From an uncultured Dyadobacter sp. (GTDB taxonomy: Bacteria > Bacteroidota > Bacteroidia > Cytophagales > Spirosomataceae), in NCBI RefSeq assembly GCF_946482605.1, contig NZ_CAMLSE010000015.1, forward strand, positions 124,001 to 188,000: 64,000 nt of DNA, read 5' to 3'. A program made the translations under genes and the position numbers. Positions 9,214-17,190 of the stretch are shown here, in pieces. Position 1 is the stretch's first letter; each line of letters opens with the position of its first letter. The notes below the pieces were generated by a model that saw nothing but the letters and a program-made list of their open reading frames with translations, searched no databases and had not been told where the DNA came from.

Positions 9214-9469
9214 AAATGTCGCTGTTGGCAGCATCCAGTTTCGCGATTAATGTGGCTACATGAAGCTGATTGACTATGTGTTCCCGCATTTCAGGGGTGA
9301 CAGATGCCAGATTTTGAGTAAACAAATAGGATTCAACTAGCGTATTGAGGGATTCGATCAGTTCGCTGCCGGTGTCTTTCAGGAAGAAGTCTTTGACCAA
9401 CTGTTGTTGAGCGATTGCTGCGTCGTGTAAGACTTTGGCGGGAGCTGATTGCGATTGAAGTGTGTCCAT
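9191..9469 (-). CDS. small hypothetical protein (92 aa)
   Basis: A 92-residue, Leu- and Ala-rich, probably helical protein ([20 protein letters not shown] at the start). It has no signal peptide and no motif I recognise. It overlaps the end of bioB by 23 bp in antisense, which is unusual but tolerable. A palindrome (GTGGGGAAACCCCAC, 9520-9534) lies 51-65 bp upstream; nearly the same palindrome precedes the next small gene, so the two may be co-regulated. Coding status is moderately likely. Confidence 0.55.
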   Translation of the reverse strand: MDTLQSQSAPAKVLHDAAIAQQQLVKDFFLKDTGSELIESLNTLVESYLFTQNLASVTPEMREHIVNQLHVATLIAKLDAANSDISKHSPLP

Positions 9470-9519
9470 AGCAGTGTAGGTTGGTTTATTTTAACTTACG
9501 AAAAATTCTTATTTTTTGA

Positions 9520-9534
9520 GTGGGGAAACCCCAC
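9520..9534. promoter_or_regulatory. GTGGG-CCCAC palindrome, copy 1
   Basis: GTGGGGAAACCCCAC is a perfect 6-bp inverted repeat around AAA, preceded by a T-run and G (TTTTTTGA). It lies 51-65 bp upstream of the 92-residue gene. The second copy is at 9787-9801. Candidate operator. Confidence 0.5.
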
Positions 9535-9553
9535 ATAAAAGCGATAAATCTTT

Positions 9554-9766
9554 TTACTTCAACTTAAAAGTGATGATAGTCTTTTCATGAACGTCACCAA
9601 AATCTGACAGAATCTCCTTCATGCGCTTCTGCGAAATACCTTTTTTGAAAGTATAATCTCGCCACGCATTGCGGTACCTGCCTTCTTTGGTTTCTGCGGG
9701 GATCGCGGGGTAAATGTTTTTAAGCCACCACTCGAACGCTTCCTCCACAGAGCTAAAAGTCTGCAT
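9554..9766 (-). CDS. small hypothetical protein (70 aa)
   Basis: A 70-residue basic/acidic protein beginning MQTFSSVEEAFEWWLKNIYP and containing GRYRNAWRDYTFKKGISQKRM. No family is recognised. The composition, with conserved-looking Trp and Tyr residues, resembles a real globular or DNA-binding mini-protein more than a random frame. It sits between the toxin-antitoxin genes and the 92-residue gene, on the same strand. A palindrome lies 21-35 bp upstream of its start (9787-9801), where a repressor could act. Confidence 0.6.
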   Translation of the reverse strand: MQTFSSVEEAFEWWLKNIYPAIPAETKEGRYRNAWRDYTFKKGISQKRMKEILSDFGDVHEKTIITFKLK

Positions 9767-9786
9767 GAAGCAAAGATAATTTTTTT

Positions 9787-9801
9787 GTGGGAAAATCCCA
9801 C
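9787..9801. promoter_or_regulatory. GTGGG-CCCAC palindrome, copy 2
   Basis: GTGGGAAAATCCCAC is an inverted repeat with 5-bp arms, also preceded by a T-run and G. It lies 21-35 bp before the 70-residue gene. It matches the copy at 9520-9534 in arms, central A-tract and 5' T-run. Confidence 0.5.
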
Positions 9802-9835
9802 TCGTTACATGTGTTTTTAAGAATGGTTATTCTTA

Positions 9836-10219
9836 TCAAACGTGGGCCAAAATGATGTCAGCAGGAATGTCGAGTTTAGATTTAATCACTTCCAATAACG
9901 AAGCATCCGGCTTGTGATCTTCCCAGAGGATCATTTCTAGATCCTTTTGTGAGATGCCAAGTGTTTGAGCAAGGTCTTTACCTTCACGCTTCATATCATA
10001 CATTCGGCGTTCAAGAAATTCTTCAAATGTAGAAGGTTCAGGAATCGGGTAAACGCTCTTTTCGTATGCCATTAATGCCTCAGCCATTGCCCGGATATGT
10101 AGTTTTTCGTCAGCAGTAACATTAGCTTCTCCTTTTTTCATCAATGCCCCCGCCAGCTCGATCAATGCGGCATGTTCATCGTCGTTGGTGACAGTGTAGG
10201 TTGGTTTTAAGTCTTTCAT
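9836..10219 (-). CDS. higA: HigA-type antitoxin with HTH domain
   Basis: A 127-residue protein whose N-terminal half is acidic and toxin-binding-like (MKDLKPTYTVTNDDEHAALI) and whose C-terminal half carries a Cro/CI-type helix-turn-helix around residues 84-118 (LAQTLGISQKDLEMILW). Its ATG overlaps the toxin stop by 4 bp (10216-10219), which implies translational coupling. It should neutralise the HigB-like RNase encoded just upstream and repress the operon. Confidence 0.85.
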   Translation of the reverse strand: MKDLKPTYTVTNDDEHAALIELAGALMKKGEANVTADEKLHIRAMAEALMAYEKSVYPIPEPSTFEEFLERRMYDMKREGKDLAQTLGISQKDLEMILWEDHKPDASLLEVIKSKLDIPADIILAHV

Positions 10220-10509
10220 AGTGATCGAATGTTAATCTTATCATACTGTTGGTGCGTTCCGATAAACCTGATGTAAACGGTACGGATATCGAAATGGATT
10301 CGAGTTATGAGTCGATACTTGTTGCCTCGTATGTTGAAAATATACAGATTGTTGCCCACCGAATCCACCGAATTAAACTTTCGCTTTAAGTCGTGGAATG
10401 CGGAAAAGCTTGCCTCTTCTGTTGTTTTGAACCAGTCAATTAGTGCCTCTTTCGAATCAGGGTATTTATTAAAAAAGTCGCGGAGAGTTGAATAACTAAA
10501 TATAACCAT
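10216..10509 (-). CDS. higB: HigB-type mRNA interferase toxin
   Basis: A 97-residue RelE/HigB-superfamily toxin. The typical C-terminal strand pattern is GNKYRLITRIHFDIRTVYIRFIGTHQQYDKI (given here only as a family hallmark: basic RNK-like turn, then VYIRFIGTHxxYDKI). Toxin-first gene order with a 4-bp overlap into the HTH antitoxin matches the HigBA layout. It would cleave ribosome-bound mRNA when released from HigA. Confidence 0.87.
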   Translation of the reverse strand: MVIFSYSTLRDFFNKYPDSKEALIDWFKTTEEASFSAFHDLKRKFNSVDSVGNNLYIFNIRGNKYRLITRIHFDIRTVYIRFIGTHQQYDKINIRSL

Positions 10510-10620
10510 AATGTGTGATGAAGTGTTAACAAAAAAATACCCAATAAAATTAAGCTCGCCTTAATCCTATCAGGTATCTATTTATCAACGAACCGGAACA
10601 AATTATCCGGCGGGAATCAC

Positions 10621-11796
10621 TTAACTAACGGTCGCTCCCGTGCTTACCGTTTGGCGTTTTACAGCAGGGTTTTTGCGAGCAGTCTTCTTCTCCTTCTTAA
10701 ACTTCCTCCCAACCCAAATAATCACCCCCGTCACCGGAAGCGTAGCCGTAATGAGTGCTACAATCAATGCCAGTGCCTTCGTAGGCCAGCCCCAGATGCT
10801 GCCGCTGTGGATCGGGAGTACCAGCCGGCGGACTTTCATGCCGGTGGTTTCATTGTCGTAAAGGCGCTTGCTGATGAGTGTGCCGTCGGTCTGGTCGAAG
10901 TAAAGGAAATCGACAACGTTAGTGATCGAAGCATTTTCATTGACTTTGGAAACGGTAATGGAGAGGCTGTCGTATTCGGGTAATGTGAACTGAATGCGGC
11001 CCGGGTGGGGGAGCAGACGATTGGTTTCGGCTGTGATTTTGGCTAGTGTACCATTCGAATTGACTTGGATCGTGCCGGCGTTCACAGGGGCTTCACGTTT
11101 CTGCTGCGGTTTGCCATCGAAGGCCAGGAAAATCATACTGTTGACCCATTTATAACTCCAAACCAGACCGGTTAATGCGATCACGAACGTGAAAGGCAGT
11201 ACATAAAAACCGAAGACGGCGTGCAGGTCCCAATTGAGGCGCTTGAATTTGGCGTTCCATTTGATCGTCAGGCGCTGTTTGGCTTGCTTGCGGCTAGGCC
11301 ACCAAAGGACGAGGCCGGTGATCATAATGACAATGAACATCACACAGGCCACTCCGGTAATCGCTTTGCCGGTCTCTTCCAGGCACAGGTACCGGTGCAA
11401 TTGCAGCACGATGTGGAAGAATGAGTCGTTCTCGCGACGGGTATCGGCGATTTTGCCCATGTAAGGATTTACAGCAACTGAAAAGACATCTTTTTCTTTC
11501 TTGCCTTTCACCAAACTGAAAATCACCGTGCGGTCGATGTGAGGTTCAATTTCAATGCGGGCAATGCGCCGACCGGGATATCGGTTTGCGACCGTGGCGC
11601 GGAGATTATCCAGTGAGATCTTTGACTGATCTGCCGGTACTTCCACAGTATGAAATTGCGGGTACAGTACAGGTTCCAGCTCGTCCTCGAAAACTAAAAT
11701 GCTTCCGGTAAGTGCCACTACAAAAACCACAAGGCCGGAGGAAACCCCCAGCCATAAGTGTAGTTGCGATGCAATTTTCCTGAATGTCTTTTTCAC
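10621..11796 (-). CDS. PepSY-associated TM helix protein (iron uptake related)
   Basis: A 391-residue inner-membrane protein of the PiuB/PepSY_TM family. It starts at a GTG (11796) with KKTFRKIASQLHLWLGVSSG, and its first membrane segment is LVVFVVALTGSILVFEDELE. Further helices occur near residues 145-165, 195-215 and 340-362, followed by a Lys-rich cytoplasmic tail. PepSY proteins of this type often accompany siderophore receptors and are thought to reduce or help release iron. It lies 24 bp after the TonB receptor gene and is probably in the same transcript. No in-frame ATG lies near the GTG, so the GTG start is well supported. Confidence 0.85.
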   Translation of the reverse strand: MKKTFRKIASQLHLWLGVSSGLVVFVVALTGSILVFEDELEPVLYPQFHTVEVPADQSKISLDNLRATVANRYPGRRIARIEIEPHIDRTVIFSLVKGKKEKDVFSVAVNPYMGKIADTRRENDSFFHIVLQLHRYLCLEETGKAITGVACVMFIVIMITGLVLWWPSRKQAKQRLTIKWNAKFKRLNWDLHAVFGFYVLPFTFVIALTGLVWSYKWVNSMIFLAFDGKPQQKREAPVNAGTIQVNSNGTLAKITAETNRLLPHPGRIQFTLPEYDSLSITVSKVNENASITNVVDFLYFDQTDGTLISKRLYDNETTGMKVRRLVLPIHSGSIWGWPTKALALIVALITATLPVTGVIIWVGRKFKKEKKTARKNPAVKRQTVSTGATVS

Positions 11797-11820
11797 AGCA
11801 CTGATGAAATAGCCCGCATA

Positions 11821-14295
11821 TTAAAAGGTGTAAGAAATAGTCGCCATAAAGTTGCGCGGCGCTCCCGGGAACAGACGCAGGTAGTCGTAACCGCCTACCC
11901 AGTAAGTTTTATTCGCCAGGTTGTTCAGGTTCACCTGGAACTGGAACTTGTCGATTTTGTAGTAAACCGCACCGTTCAGAATCGTGTAACCCGGCAATGT
12001 CTGGGTATTATTCAGTGAAAGGTTGCGCTCAGTAACGAAGTTCCCGCCGAGGCCGACCCCAAAACCATTCAGGAAGTTGTTTACAAAGGTATATTTGGTC
12101 CAAACGCTTCCCTGGTTCTTAGGTGCATTCGGTTTCTGCAAGTTCACCAGCACCTGGTCGGTTGATTTCGAACCGGCGTCGGTGATCTTGGCGTCGTTGT
12201 AGCTGTATGTCAGGATCAGGTTCCAGTTGGGAAGGATACTTCCTGTTACATCAAATTCCGCCCCCTTGGCAGTCTCCTTGCCGATTTGCAGCATCAGATC
12301 CGGTCTGTCGGCTGCATTGGCAGAATACAATGTATTGGTTTGCGTGATCTGGTACACCGATACATTCGCCGTCAGGCGGCCATCGAGCCATTCGGTTTTC
12401 AAACCTGCCTCCGACAAGCTGCTCCGGATCGGGTCAAAGGGCCCTCCTGACAGCGGATTGGTCTGTACGATAGGGTCCTGCGGATTGTAGCCCTTGGTGT
12501 AAGTTCCGTATACATTGATGTTGTTCGTCAGGGTGTAAACGGCCCCGATGCGCGGCAGCAATGCGTGCTGCGTTACATTCGATTCGTTGTTGGTCGTGTA
12601 GTTTTTCTTATCGATATAAGTGTCGTAGCGCAATCCGAGGAGGATTTGCAGGCGTTTTATTTTCAATTGTTCCTGCAAATACAAGCCGTGCAATTTGTAA
12701 AGTACCGGTGTAGTCGAAGCATTCGCCGTCACGTTGTAGGTGTATTTGGAAGGATCTTCCATGTTATTGTTCTGCAACGTCAGGTCGTAATGCGAGATGT
12801 TGGGCTTAGGGATACTTTTGGTGACACCGTTTTCGGTATAGTTGTAGAACACAAACTTCTCGGGCGTTTTGGGGTTGTACGCCGCCGCGCCGCCGGCTTT
12901 GAGCAGGTAACCGTTGGCAGTTTGCTGGCCGGAACCTTTTGGCGTCACCGACTGGATGAAGTCATAACCCGCAACGAGTTTATGTTCCGCTATGCCGGTA
13001 TTGAAGTTATGGTTGAAAAACAGTGAGACATTGTCCATGAACGACTTCGTCTTGCGGATGAATACCTGCCTTGCCACCAGGTTATCGATGGCCTTACCTG
13101 CTGAATCCACTCCGTTCACATTGCTGCTGCGGTGTTCGAGCAGGTCTTCGGAGTACCCTGTGCGAAGATAAGCTACGTTGAAAGAGGTGTTTTGGGTGAA
13201 TTGGTGGTTCAATGAAGTGGTAATCAGGTAGGTTTCTTCATTAAGATAATCATTCACCGCATTCAGCGATGTGCGGATAGAGCTCGAATACAGATCGTTG
13301 CCTTTTACGGACTGTCCACGGTCGAGACGGCTGTTGGACCTGTTGAAAACGAGGTCGAAGTTAATGCGTGTTTTGTTCGTTGGCAGGAACGATACAGACG
13401 GAGCGACGATGATATTCTTGTCAAACTGCATGTTGCGGAAGCCTTGTGCATTCACATAACCCAGGTTCAGTCGGTACAAAAGCGTCTTGCTTTCGTTCAT
13501 CGGGCCCGTGAAATCGGCCAGGGTACGAAGGGTGTTGAAGCTTCCCGTGGTAAAGCTCAACGACTTCCGTGGCGTATCAAGCGGCTTTTTAGTCACCCGG
13601 TTGATGGTCCCGCCCGGCGAAGTGTTTCCGTACAATGCCGAAGCCGCGCCTTTGATCACTTCCACACGTTCGAGGTAGTTCACAGGCGGCTGTTTCCAGA
13701 AACCAGAGAAGGTACGCAGGCCATTCACAAGCTGGGTAGTGCTGCCGCCATTCATGCGGAAGCCGCGGACTGTCAAATCATCATAAAAAGTAAATTGGTT
13801 TACGCCGCTCATATTTTTCACGGCGTCGCCCATTAGGAACACGCCCTGGTCGCGCATTACTTCCTTCGTAATATAGGAAATGGCCTGAGGCACCTCTTTA
13901 ATCGGCGTTGCCGTTTTGCTGGCGATAAACGACAGGTCATTTTTATAGCTCGTGCCGCGGTTACCTACGATTTCCACGGTTTGCAGTTCCTGTGCATTTT
14001 CTTCGGCAGTGATTTCAAGCGTTACCGTTTCGTCGGCCTTCACATGTACACTACGGTCAATGCGCCTAATGCTCACGCCGGTACCGATAAGCTGGTAATG
14101 TCCCGGACTCAATGCGGTGAATTCGAAGTCACCCTCGGCGTTGGTCAGTGTACCCTTCCCGGTTCCTTTGAGAATGAGGTTGATAGATTCGGCGGGCTGG
14201 CCGGCGACGGTCTTGATATTACCTCGGATCCGGCCGTTTTGCGCCATGACGAGTGAGGTAGAAAAACAGAAGAAAAGTATGCAAAAAAGCCTCAT
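11821..14295 (-). CDS. TonB-dependent siderophore receptor
   Basis: An 824-residue outer-membrane receptor. It has a signal peptide (MRLFCILFFCFSTSLVMAQ), a CarboxypepD_reg-like domain (about 22-95), a plug with VKGAASALYGNTSPGGTIN (about residues 205-230), and a 22-strand barrel ending in the aromatic FMATISYTF. The plug text YITKEVMRDQGV and FYDDLTVRGF is typical of FhuA/ferrichrome-type siderophore receptors. It would import ferric siderophore using TonB. The PepSY gene follows by 24 bp. Upstream sits a full promoter overlapped by a Fur-like inverted repeat. Confidence 0.93.
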   Translation of the reverse strand: MRLFCILFFCFSTSLVMAQNGRIRGNIKTVAGQPAESINLILKGTGKGTLTNAEGDFEFTALSPGHYQLIGTGVSIRRIDRSVHVKADETVTLEITAEENAQELQTVEIVGNRGTSYKNDLSFIASKTATPIKEVPQAISYITKEVMRDQGVFLMGDAVKNMSGVNQFTFYDDLTVRGFRMNGGSTTQLVNGLRTFSGFWKQPPVNYLERVEVIKGAASALYGNTSPGGTINRVTKKPLDTPRKSLSFTTGSFNTLRTLADFTGPMNESKTLLYRLNLGYVNAQGFRNMQFDKNIIVAPSVSFLPTNKTRINFDLVFNRSNSRLDRGQSVKGNDLYSSSIRTSLNAVNDYLNEETYLITTSLNHQFTQNTSFNVAYLRTGYSEDLLEHRSSNVNGVDSAGKAIDNLVARQVFIRKTKSFMDNVSLFFNHNFNTGIAEHKLVAGYDFIQSVTPKGSGQQTANGYLLKAGGAAAYNPKTPEKFVFYNYTENGVTKSIPKPNISHYDLTLQNNNMEDPSKYTYNVTANASTTPVLYKLHGLYLQEQLKIKRLQILLGLRYDTYIDKKNYTTNNESNVTQHALLPRIGAVYTLTNNINVYGTYTKGYNPQDPIVQTNPLSGGPFDPIRSSLSEAGLKTEWLDGRLTANVSVYQITQTNTLYSANAADRPDLMLQIGKETAKGAEFDVTGSILPNWNLILTYSYNDAKITDAGSKSTDQVLVNLQKPNAPKNQGSVWTKYTFVNNFLNGFGVGLGGNFVTERNLSLNNTQTLPGYTILNGAVYYKIDKFQFQVNLNNLANKTYWVGGYDYLRLFPGAPRNFMATISYTF

Positions 14296-14334
14296 GACAT
14301 TGGTTTAAATAAGATACCTGTCCAAACAGGTGGA

Positions 14335-14365
14335 CAAATGTAGTCTTATTTAGACCAATCCCAAA
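14335..14365 (-). promoter_or_regulatory. Bacteroidota-type promoter for the TonB receptor
   Basis: On the minus strand the -7 element TACATTTG (14335-14342) matches TAnnTTTG exactly. The -33 element TTTG (14362-14365) is separated by exactly 19 nt, the usual Bacteroidota spacing. It lies about 40 bp upstream of the start codon. Confidence 0.75.
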
Positions 14366-14368
14366 TAA
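14346..14368. promoter_or_regulatory. candidate Fur-like operator
   Basis: TTATTTAG (14346-14353) and CCAAATAA (14361-14368) form an imperfect inverted repeat of 23 bp in total. It covers the promoter spacer and the -33 element of the siderophore receptor gene, where an iron repressor would block RNA polymerase. The assignment to Fur is inferred from gene context. Confidence 0.45.
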
Positions 14369-14441
14369 TGACAACCTTTATTAGGCACTCACTTTTTAAT
14401 TCGTTTTAATTGTTCAATTTTTTCTGCTAATCCTTTTATTG

Positions 14442-14476
14442 CCAACCAAATGTAACTCTAAGCCACATTTGGTTGG
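14442..14476. other. 11-bp perfect hairpin between the epimerase and receptor genes
   Basis: CCAACCAAATG (14442-14452) pairs perfectly with CATTTGGTTGG (14466-14476) over a 13-nt loop. It lies just after the stop of the epimerase-like gene (minus strand). There is no long T-run on either strand, so it may be an mRNA 3' end rather than a strong intrinsic terminator. Confidence 0.6.
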
Positions 14477-14484
14477 TCTGATCG

Positions 14485-15312
14485 TTAGCCCAGATTGGAT
14501 TTAATGAAGGCAAGCCCGTCACGCATCAGCTGTTCCTCGGATTCGAACATTTTGCGCCAGATATTTGCCACCGGCAGTTTGGGACTGAATGCCTCGATGC
14601 TGATCCAGCCGTCGTACTTAATGTCACGGATAGATTGAAACACGCCTTCCCAGTCGACGTTTCCCTTGCCCGGCGTAGAGCGGTCGTTTTCGGAAAGTTG
14701 GATAAAGGAAATGCGGTCACCGGCCTTTCGGATGGTGTCGGCGATGTTTTTCTCTTCAATATTGGCATGAAAAGTGTCGAACATGATCTTGCAGTTGGGG
14801 TGATTCACCTCGTCCACAAAGCGTATCATCTCGTCGCCGCAACTGGTCAGATACAACTCAAAACGGTTGAGGTATTCAAGGCCTAGCGTAATGTCGAGCG
14901 ACTCTGCATAGTCGGCTACTTCGCGAATGCCTTCGATGCCCCACTGCCATTCTTCTTCGGTGGCAGGTTTGCCTGTAAAAACGCCCAACGCGGAGTGATA
15001 GGGCCCCATCAGTCGGGTTGCGCCAAGAACAAGGGAGCAATCCAATGCACTTTTGAGGTGGTCGATCGTATGGCGGCGCATGGCCGGGTCTGGACTGATC
15101 AGGTGTTCGGAAGGGCCGCAAATGGTGTCGGTCTCGCAATGCAGGCCCAGGCTATCCAGTTTTTGCCGGAAGCCAAACCAATGTGCAGGGTCCGTATTGA
15201 AAATGGGCACTTCAACACCGTCAAAGCCGATCTCTTTAATGAGTTCAAGAGTAGGGAAAAGGCTTTCGTCAATCTGGTTTCCCCACAAAAGGAGGTTCAT
15301 GCTGTACTTCAT
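14485..15312 (-). CDS. ketose 3-epimerase-like sugar isomerase (TIM barrel)
   Basis: A 275-residue xylose-isomerase-like TIM barrel, started at the ATG at 15312 rather than the TTG one codon earlier. It resembles D-tagatose/D-psicose 3-epimerases: GLEYLNRFELYL and MFDTFHANIEE, then GWISIEAF. With a constant offset of four residues, E146, D179 and E240 match the metal ligands recalled as Glu150, Asp183 and Glu244 in the Agrobacterium enzyme. The fourth ligand, His209, is Gln205 here (FIQLSEND). The protein may use a different metal geometry or another reaction. It is probably cytoplasmic. The conserved 25-bp element lies 66-90 bp upstream. Confidence 0.82.
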   Translation of the reverse strand: MKYSMNLLLWGNQIDESLFPTLELIKEIGFDGVEVPIFNTDPAHWFGFRQKLDSLGLHCETDTICGPSEHLISPDPAMRRHTIDHLKSALDCSLVLGATRLMGPYHSALGVFTGKPATEEEWQWGIEGIREVADYAESLDITLGLEYLNRFELYLTSCGDEMIRFVDEVNHPNCKIMFDTFHANIEEKNIADTIRKAGDRISFIQLSENDRSTPGKGNVDWEGVFQSIRDIKYDGWISIEAFSPKLPVANIWRKMFESEEQLMRDGLAFIKSNLG

Positions 15313-15377
15313 CAAAATCGTATTTATCTCGCTGGCGAATGGATAAGCCGGAAATTTGTTCCGGTGTCTTTTCAGTA

Positions 15378-15402
15378 TACAATCTTAAAGCAAAAAAGTG
15401 CT
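15378..15402 (-). promoter_or_regulatory. conserved 25-bp upstream element, copy 2
   Basis: Gene-strand sequence begins AGCACTTTTTTGCTTTAAGA and ends TTGTA. It matches the copy at 4551-4575 at 23 of 25 positions and lies 66 bp before the epimerase ATG, in the same orientation relative to its gene. Confidence 0.5.
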
Positions 15403-15493
15403 GTTCCATATACACGATTTGACGAGTATTTGTCCTAAATTGATATGTTTAGATAGGTTTGTAGGTCAAATCAAGCAAAATAAAGTCATAGGG

Positions 15494-15544
15494 CTATAAA
15501 CGAAAGATGGCAGCCTTTTCCGGGCTGCCATCTTTCGTTTATAG
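15494..15544 (-). terminator. 22-bp perfect hairpin terminator after the META-like lipoprotein gene
   Basis: Positions 15494-15515 pair perfectly with 15523-15544 around a 7-nt loop (core GATGGCAGCC / GGCTGCCATC). T-rich flanks occur on both strands. A second, imperfect stem follows at 15559-15598 (GCTTTCGGC / GCCGAAAGC) in a GC-rich TTCGG-repeat stretch. Both lie downstream of the gene ending at 15617. Confidence 0.75.
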
Positions 15545-15616
15545 GCTGTCGGCTATCAGCTTTCGGCCTTCGGCTTTTTTGGTTCGATTGCCGAAAGCCG
15601 ACGGCCGAAGTCAATT

Positions 15617-16045
15617 CTACTGAATTCTGCTAAAAATGAGCTGGTTGCTGTTTTCGTAATACAGAATCAGCCTGTTGGATCTGAGATCGTACAAATTGAC
15701 GTTGGGCAGGGCATTGACAAACAGATTGCCCCAACTCGTTTCAGCTCGTTCCGTACCGCCGCCGCCGATCTGGATCGTGTTTTGCTGAGCGGTTTCATAA
15801 AAGCCGGTCAGGATGTTGGTGGATGTGGTCCCTTCCAGTTCACCCTTGTCTTTGAAGTTGAGGCCTACATCCATCAACCCTTTTGCGGTAGCTGGTTTTC
15901 TGATGGTGTCATCCTCCTGCACGATACTTTCCAGTTGCCATTTGCCGGTTAACTCCATGTTAGTGCTGATCGCGGTGGTTTTTCCACAACCCGATATCAG
16001 CGAAAAAAACAGCACGCATGCTGTCGGAAGTATAAGGGCTTTCAT
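15617..16045 (-). CDS. small lipoprotein, lipocalin/META-like
   Basis: A 142-residue lipoprotein: MKALILPTACVLFFSLISGC gives a lipid Cys at residue 20. After the signal, LTGKWQLESIVQEDDTI and the run of predicted beta strands (NTIQIGGGG, LYDLRSNRLILYYENSNQLIFSRIQ) look like the GxW start and final strand of a small lipocalin-like barrel. Function is unknown. It stands alone between two hairpins and the AraC gene that diverges from it. Confidence 0.75.
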   Translation of the reverse strand: MKALILPTACVLFFSLISGCGKTTAISTNMELTGKWQLESIVQEDDTIRKPATAKGLMDVGLNFKDKGELEGTTSTNILTGFYETAQQNTIQIGGGGTERAETSWGNLFVNALPNVNLYDLRSNRLILYYENSNQLIFSRIQ

Positions 16046-16303
16046 AAACGTGAATAAATTTCAGAACTACCTATTGTTGACATCGTACGCACAAAAAAGG
16101 TTGCAAAAAAAATGAGCGGCTCTATAAATTTATAAAAAATATGCCAGGCTTCCGAACCCGGTCAGTAAGAATTATAACGCGTGGAAATGAATTTTCTTTT
16201 GCCGTTCGCCCAATGAATTTTGCTAAGAATAAATCAATTGTAATCGTATTTTGATGACAATAGTGTATTATTGTCAATATTTTGGGTAAAATACTGATAG
16301 AGC

Positions 16304-17164
16304 ATGAAAGCACCCATTCATAAAAATATCGAAAGCCAGGTACATACAGTGACCGTGCATGAGCTGAAAGAGCCTCATTTTGATCCCAACTGGCACTTTC
16401 ATCCGCATTACCAATTATTTACCGTATTGGAAGGAACGGGCAAGCGGCTCATCGGAGATTCTATCCAGACTTTTGGTCCGGGCGACACGGTTTTTCTGGG
16501 GCCGGACGTGCCACACCTGTGGAGAAGTGACCCTGCTTATTTCGAAGCTGGCTCCGGACTGATGACCCACGGCATTGTGTTATACTTTCAGGAAGATTTT
16601 CTGGGAAAGGATTTCCTGGAAAAGCCGGAAATGCTCGGATTGCGGCAGTTGCTCACTGATGCTAAACGTGGCGTTTCTTACAAGGGTGCGTTGGCCGAGC
16701 ATATCCGGGAGCAGCTCATCGCGCTCACGAGCATCGAAGGATTCAAAGGCATATTGCAATTGCTGACTTTGCTGGATAAGCTGGCACATGACACCTCCGG
16801 CGAACCGATTTCGAGCTATGGCTATGTCAATAACTTTAAGGTGTCGGAAACGGAACGGATGCAGAAGGTGCACAATTATGTTCTGCAACATTTCTTTCAG
16901 GAGATCCGCCTGAGCGACGTGGCTTCCCTGGCCGGCATGACGGAGGCTGCATTCTGCCGTTACTTCAAAGCCCGGTCGAACAAAACGTTTATCGATTTTG
17001 TGAATGAAATCCGCATTGGTCATGCTTGTAAGCTGCTGCTCGAAGATAAATGGACCATCGCTCAGATCGCCTACGACAGCGGTTTCGACTCACTATCGAA
17101 CTTCAACAGGAACTTTAAAAAATACATCGGGCATACGCCGCGGGAGTATAAGGGAAATTATTAG
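16304..17164 (+). CDS. AraC family transcriptional regulator with cupin N-domain
   Basis: A 286-residue regulator. Residues about 15-110 form a cupin (FDPNWHFHPHYQLFTVLEGT, then GDTVFLGPDVPHLW). The C-terminal 100 residues contain two helix-turn-helix units: IRLSDVASLAGMTEAAFCRYFKA and WTIAQIAYDSGFDSLSNFNRNFKK, ending in HTPREYKGNY. Such proteins sense a sugar in the cupin and activate catabolic genes. No adjacent operon is obvious on its own strand; the nearby epimerase gene may be a target. Confidence 0.9.
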   Translation: MKAPIHKNIESQVHTVTVHELKEPHFDPNWHFHPHYQLFTVLEGTGKRLIGDSIQTFGPGDTVFLGPDVPHLWRSDPAYFEAGSGLMTHGIVLYFQEDFLGKDFLEKPEMLGLRQLLTDAKRGVSYKGALAEHIREQLIALTSIEGFKGILQLLTLLDKLAHDTSGEPISSYGYVNNFKVSETERMQKVHNYVLQHFFQEIRLSDVASLAGMTEAAFCRYFKARSNKTFIDFVNEIRIGHACKLLLEDKWTIAQIAYDSGFDSLSNFNRNFKKYIGHTPREYKGNY

Positions 17165-17190
17165 TAATGTCTGACGCTTGCGAACGGCCG

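Noticed and set aside
16122..16313. 63-residue minus-strand frame between the lipoprotein and AraC genes
   Set aside because: AT-rich chance frame that overlaps the AraC start; no supporting signal.
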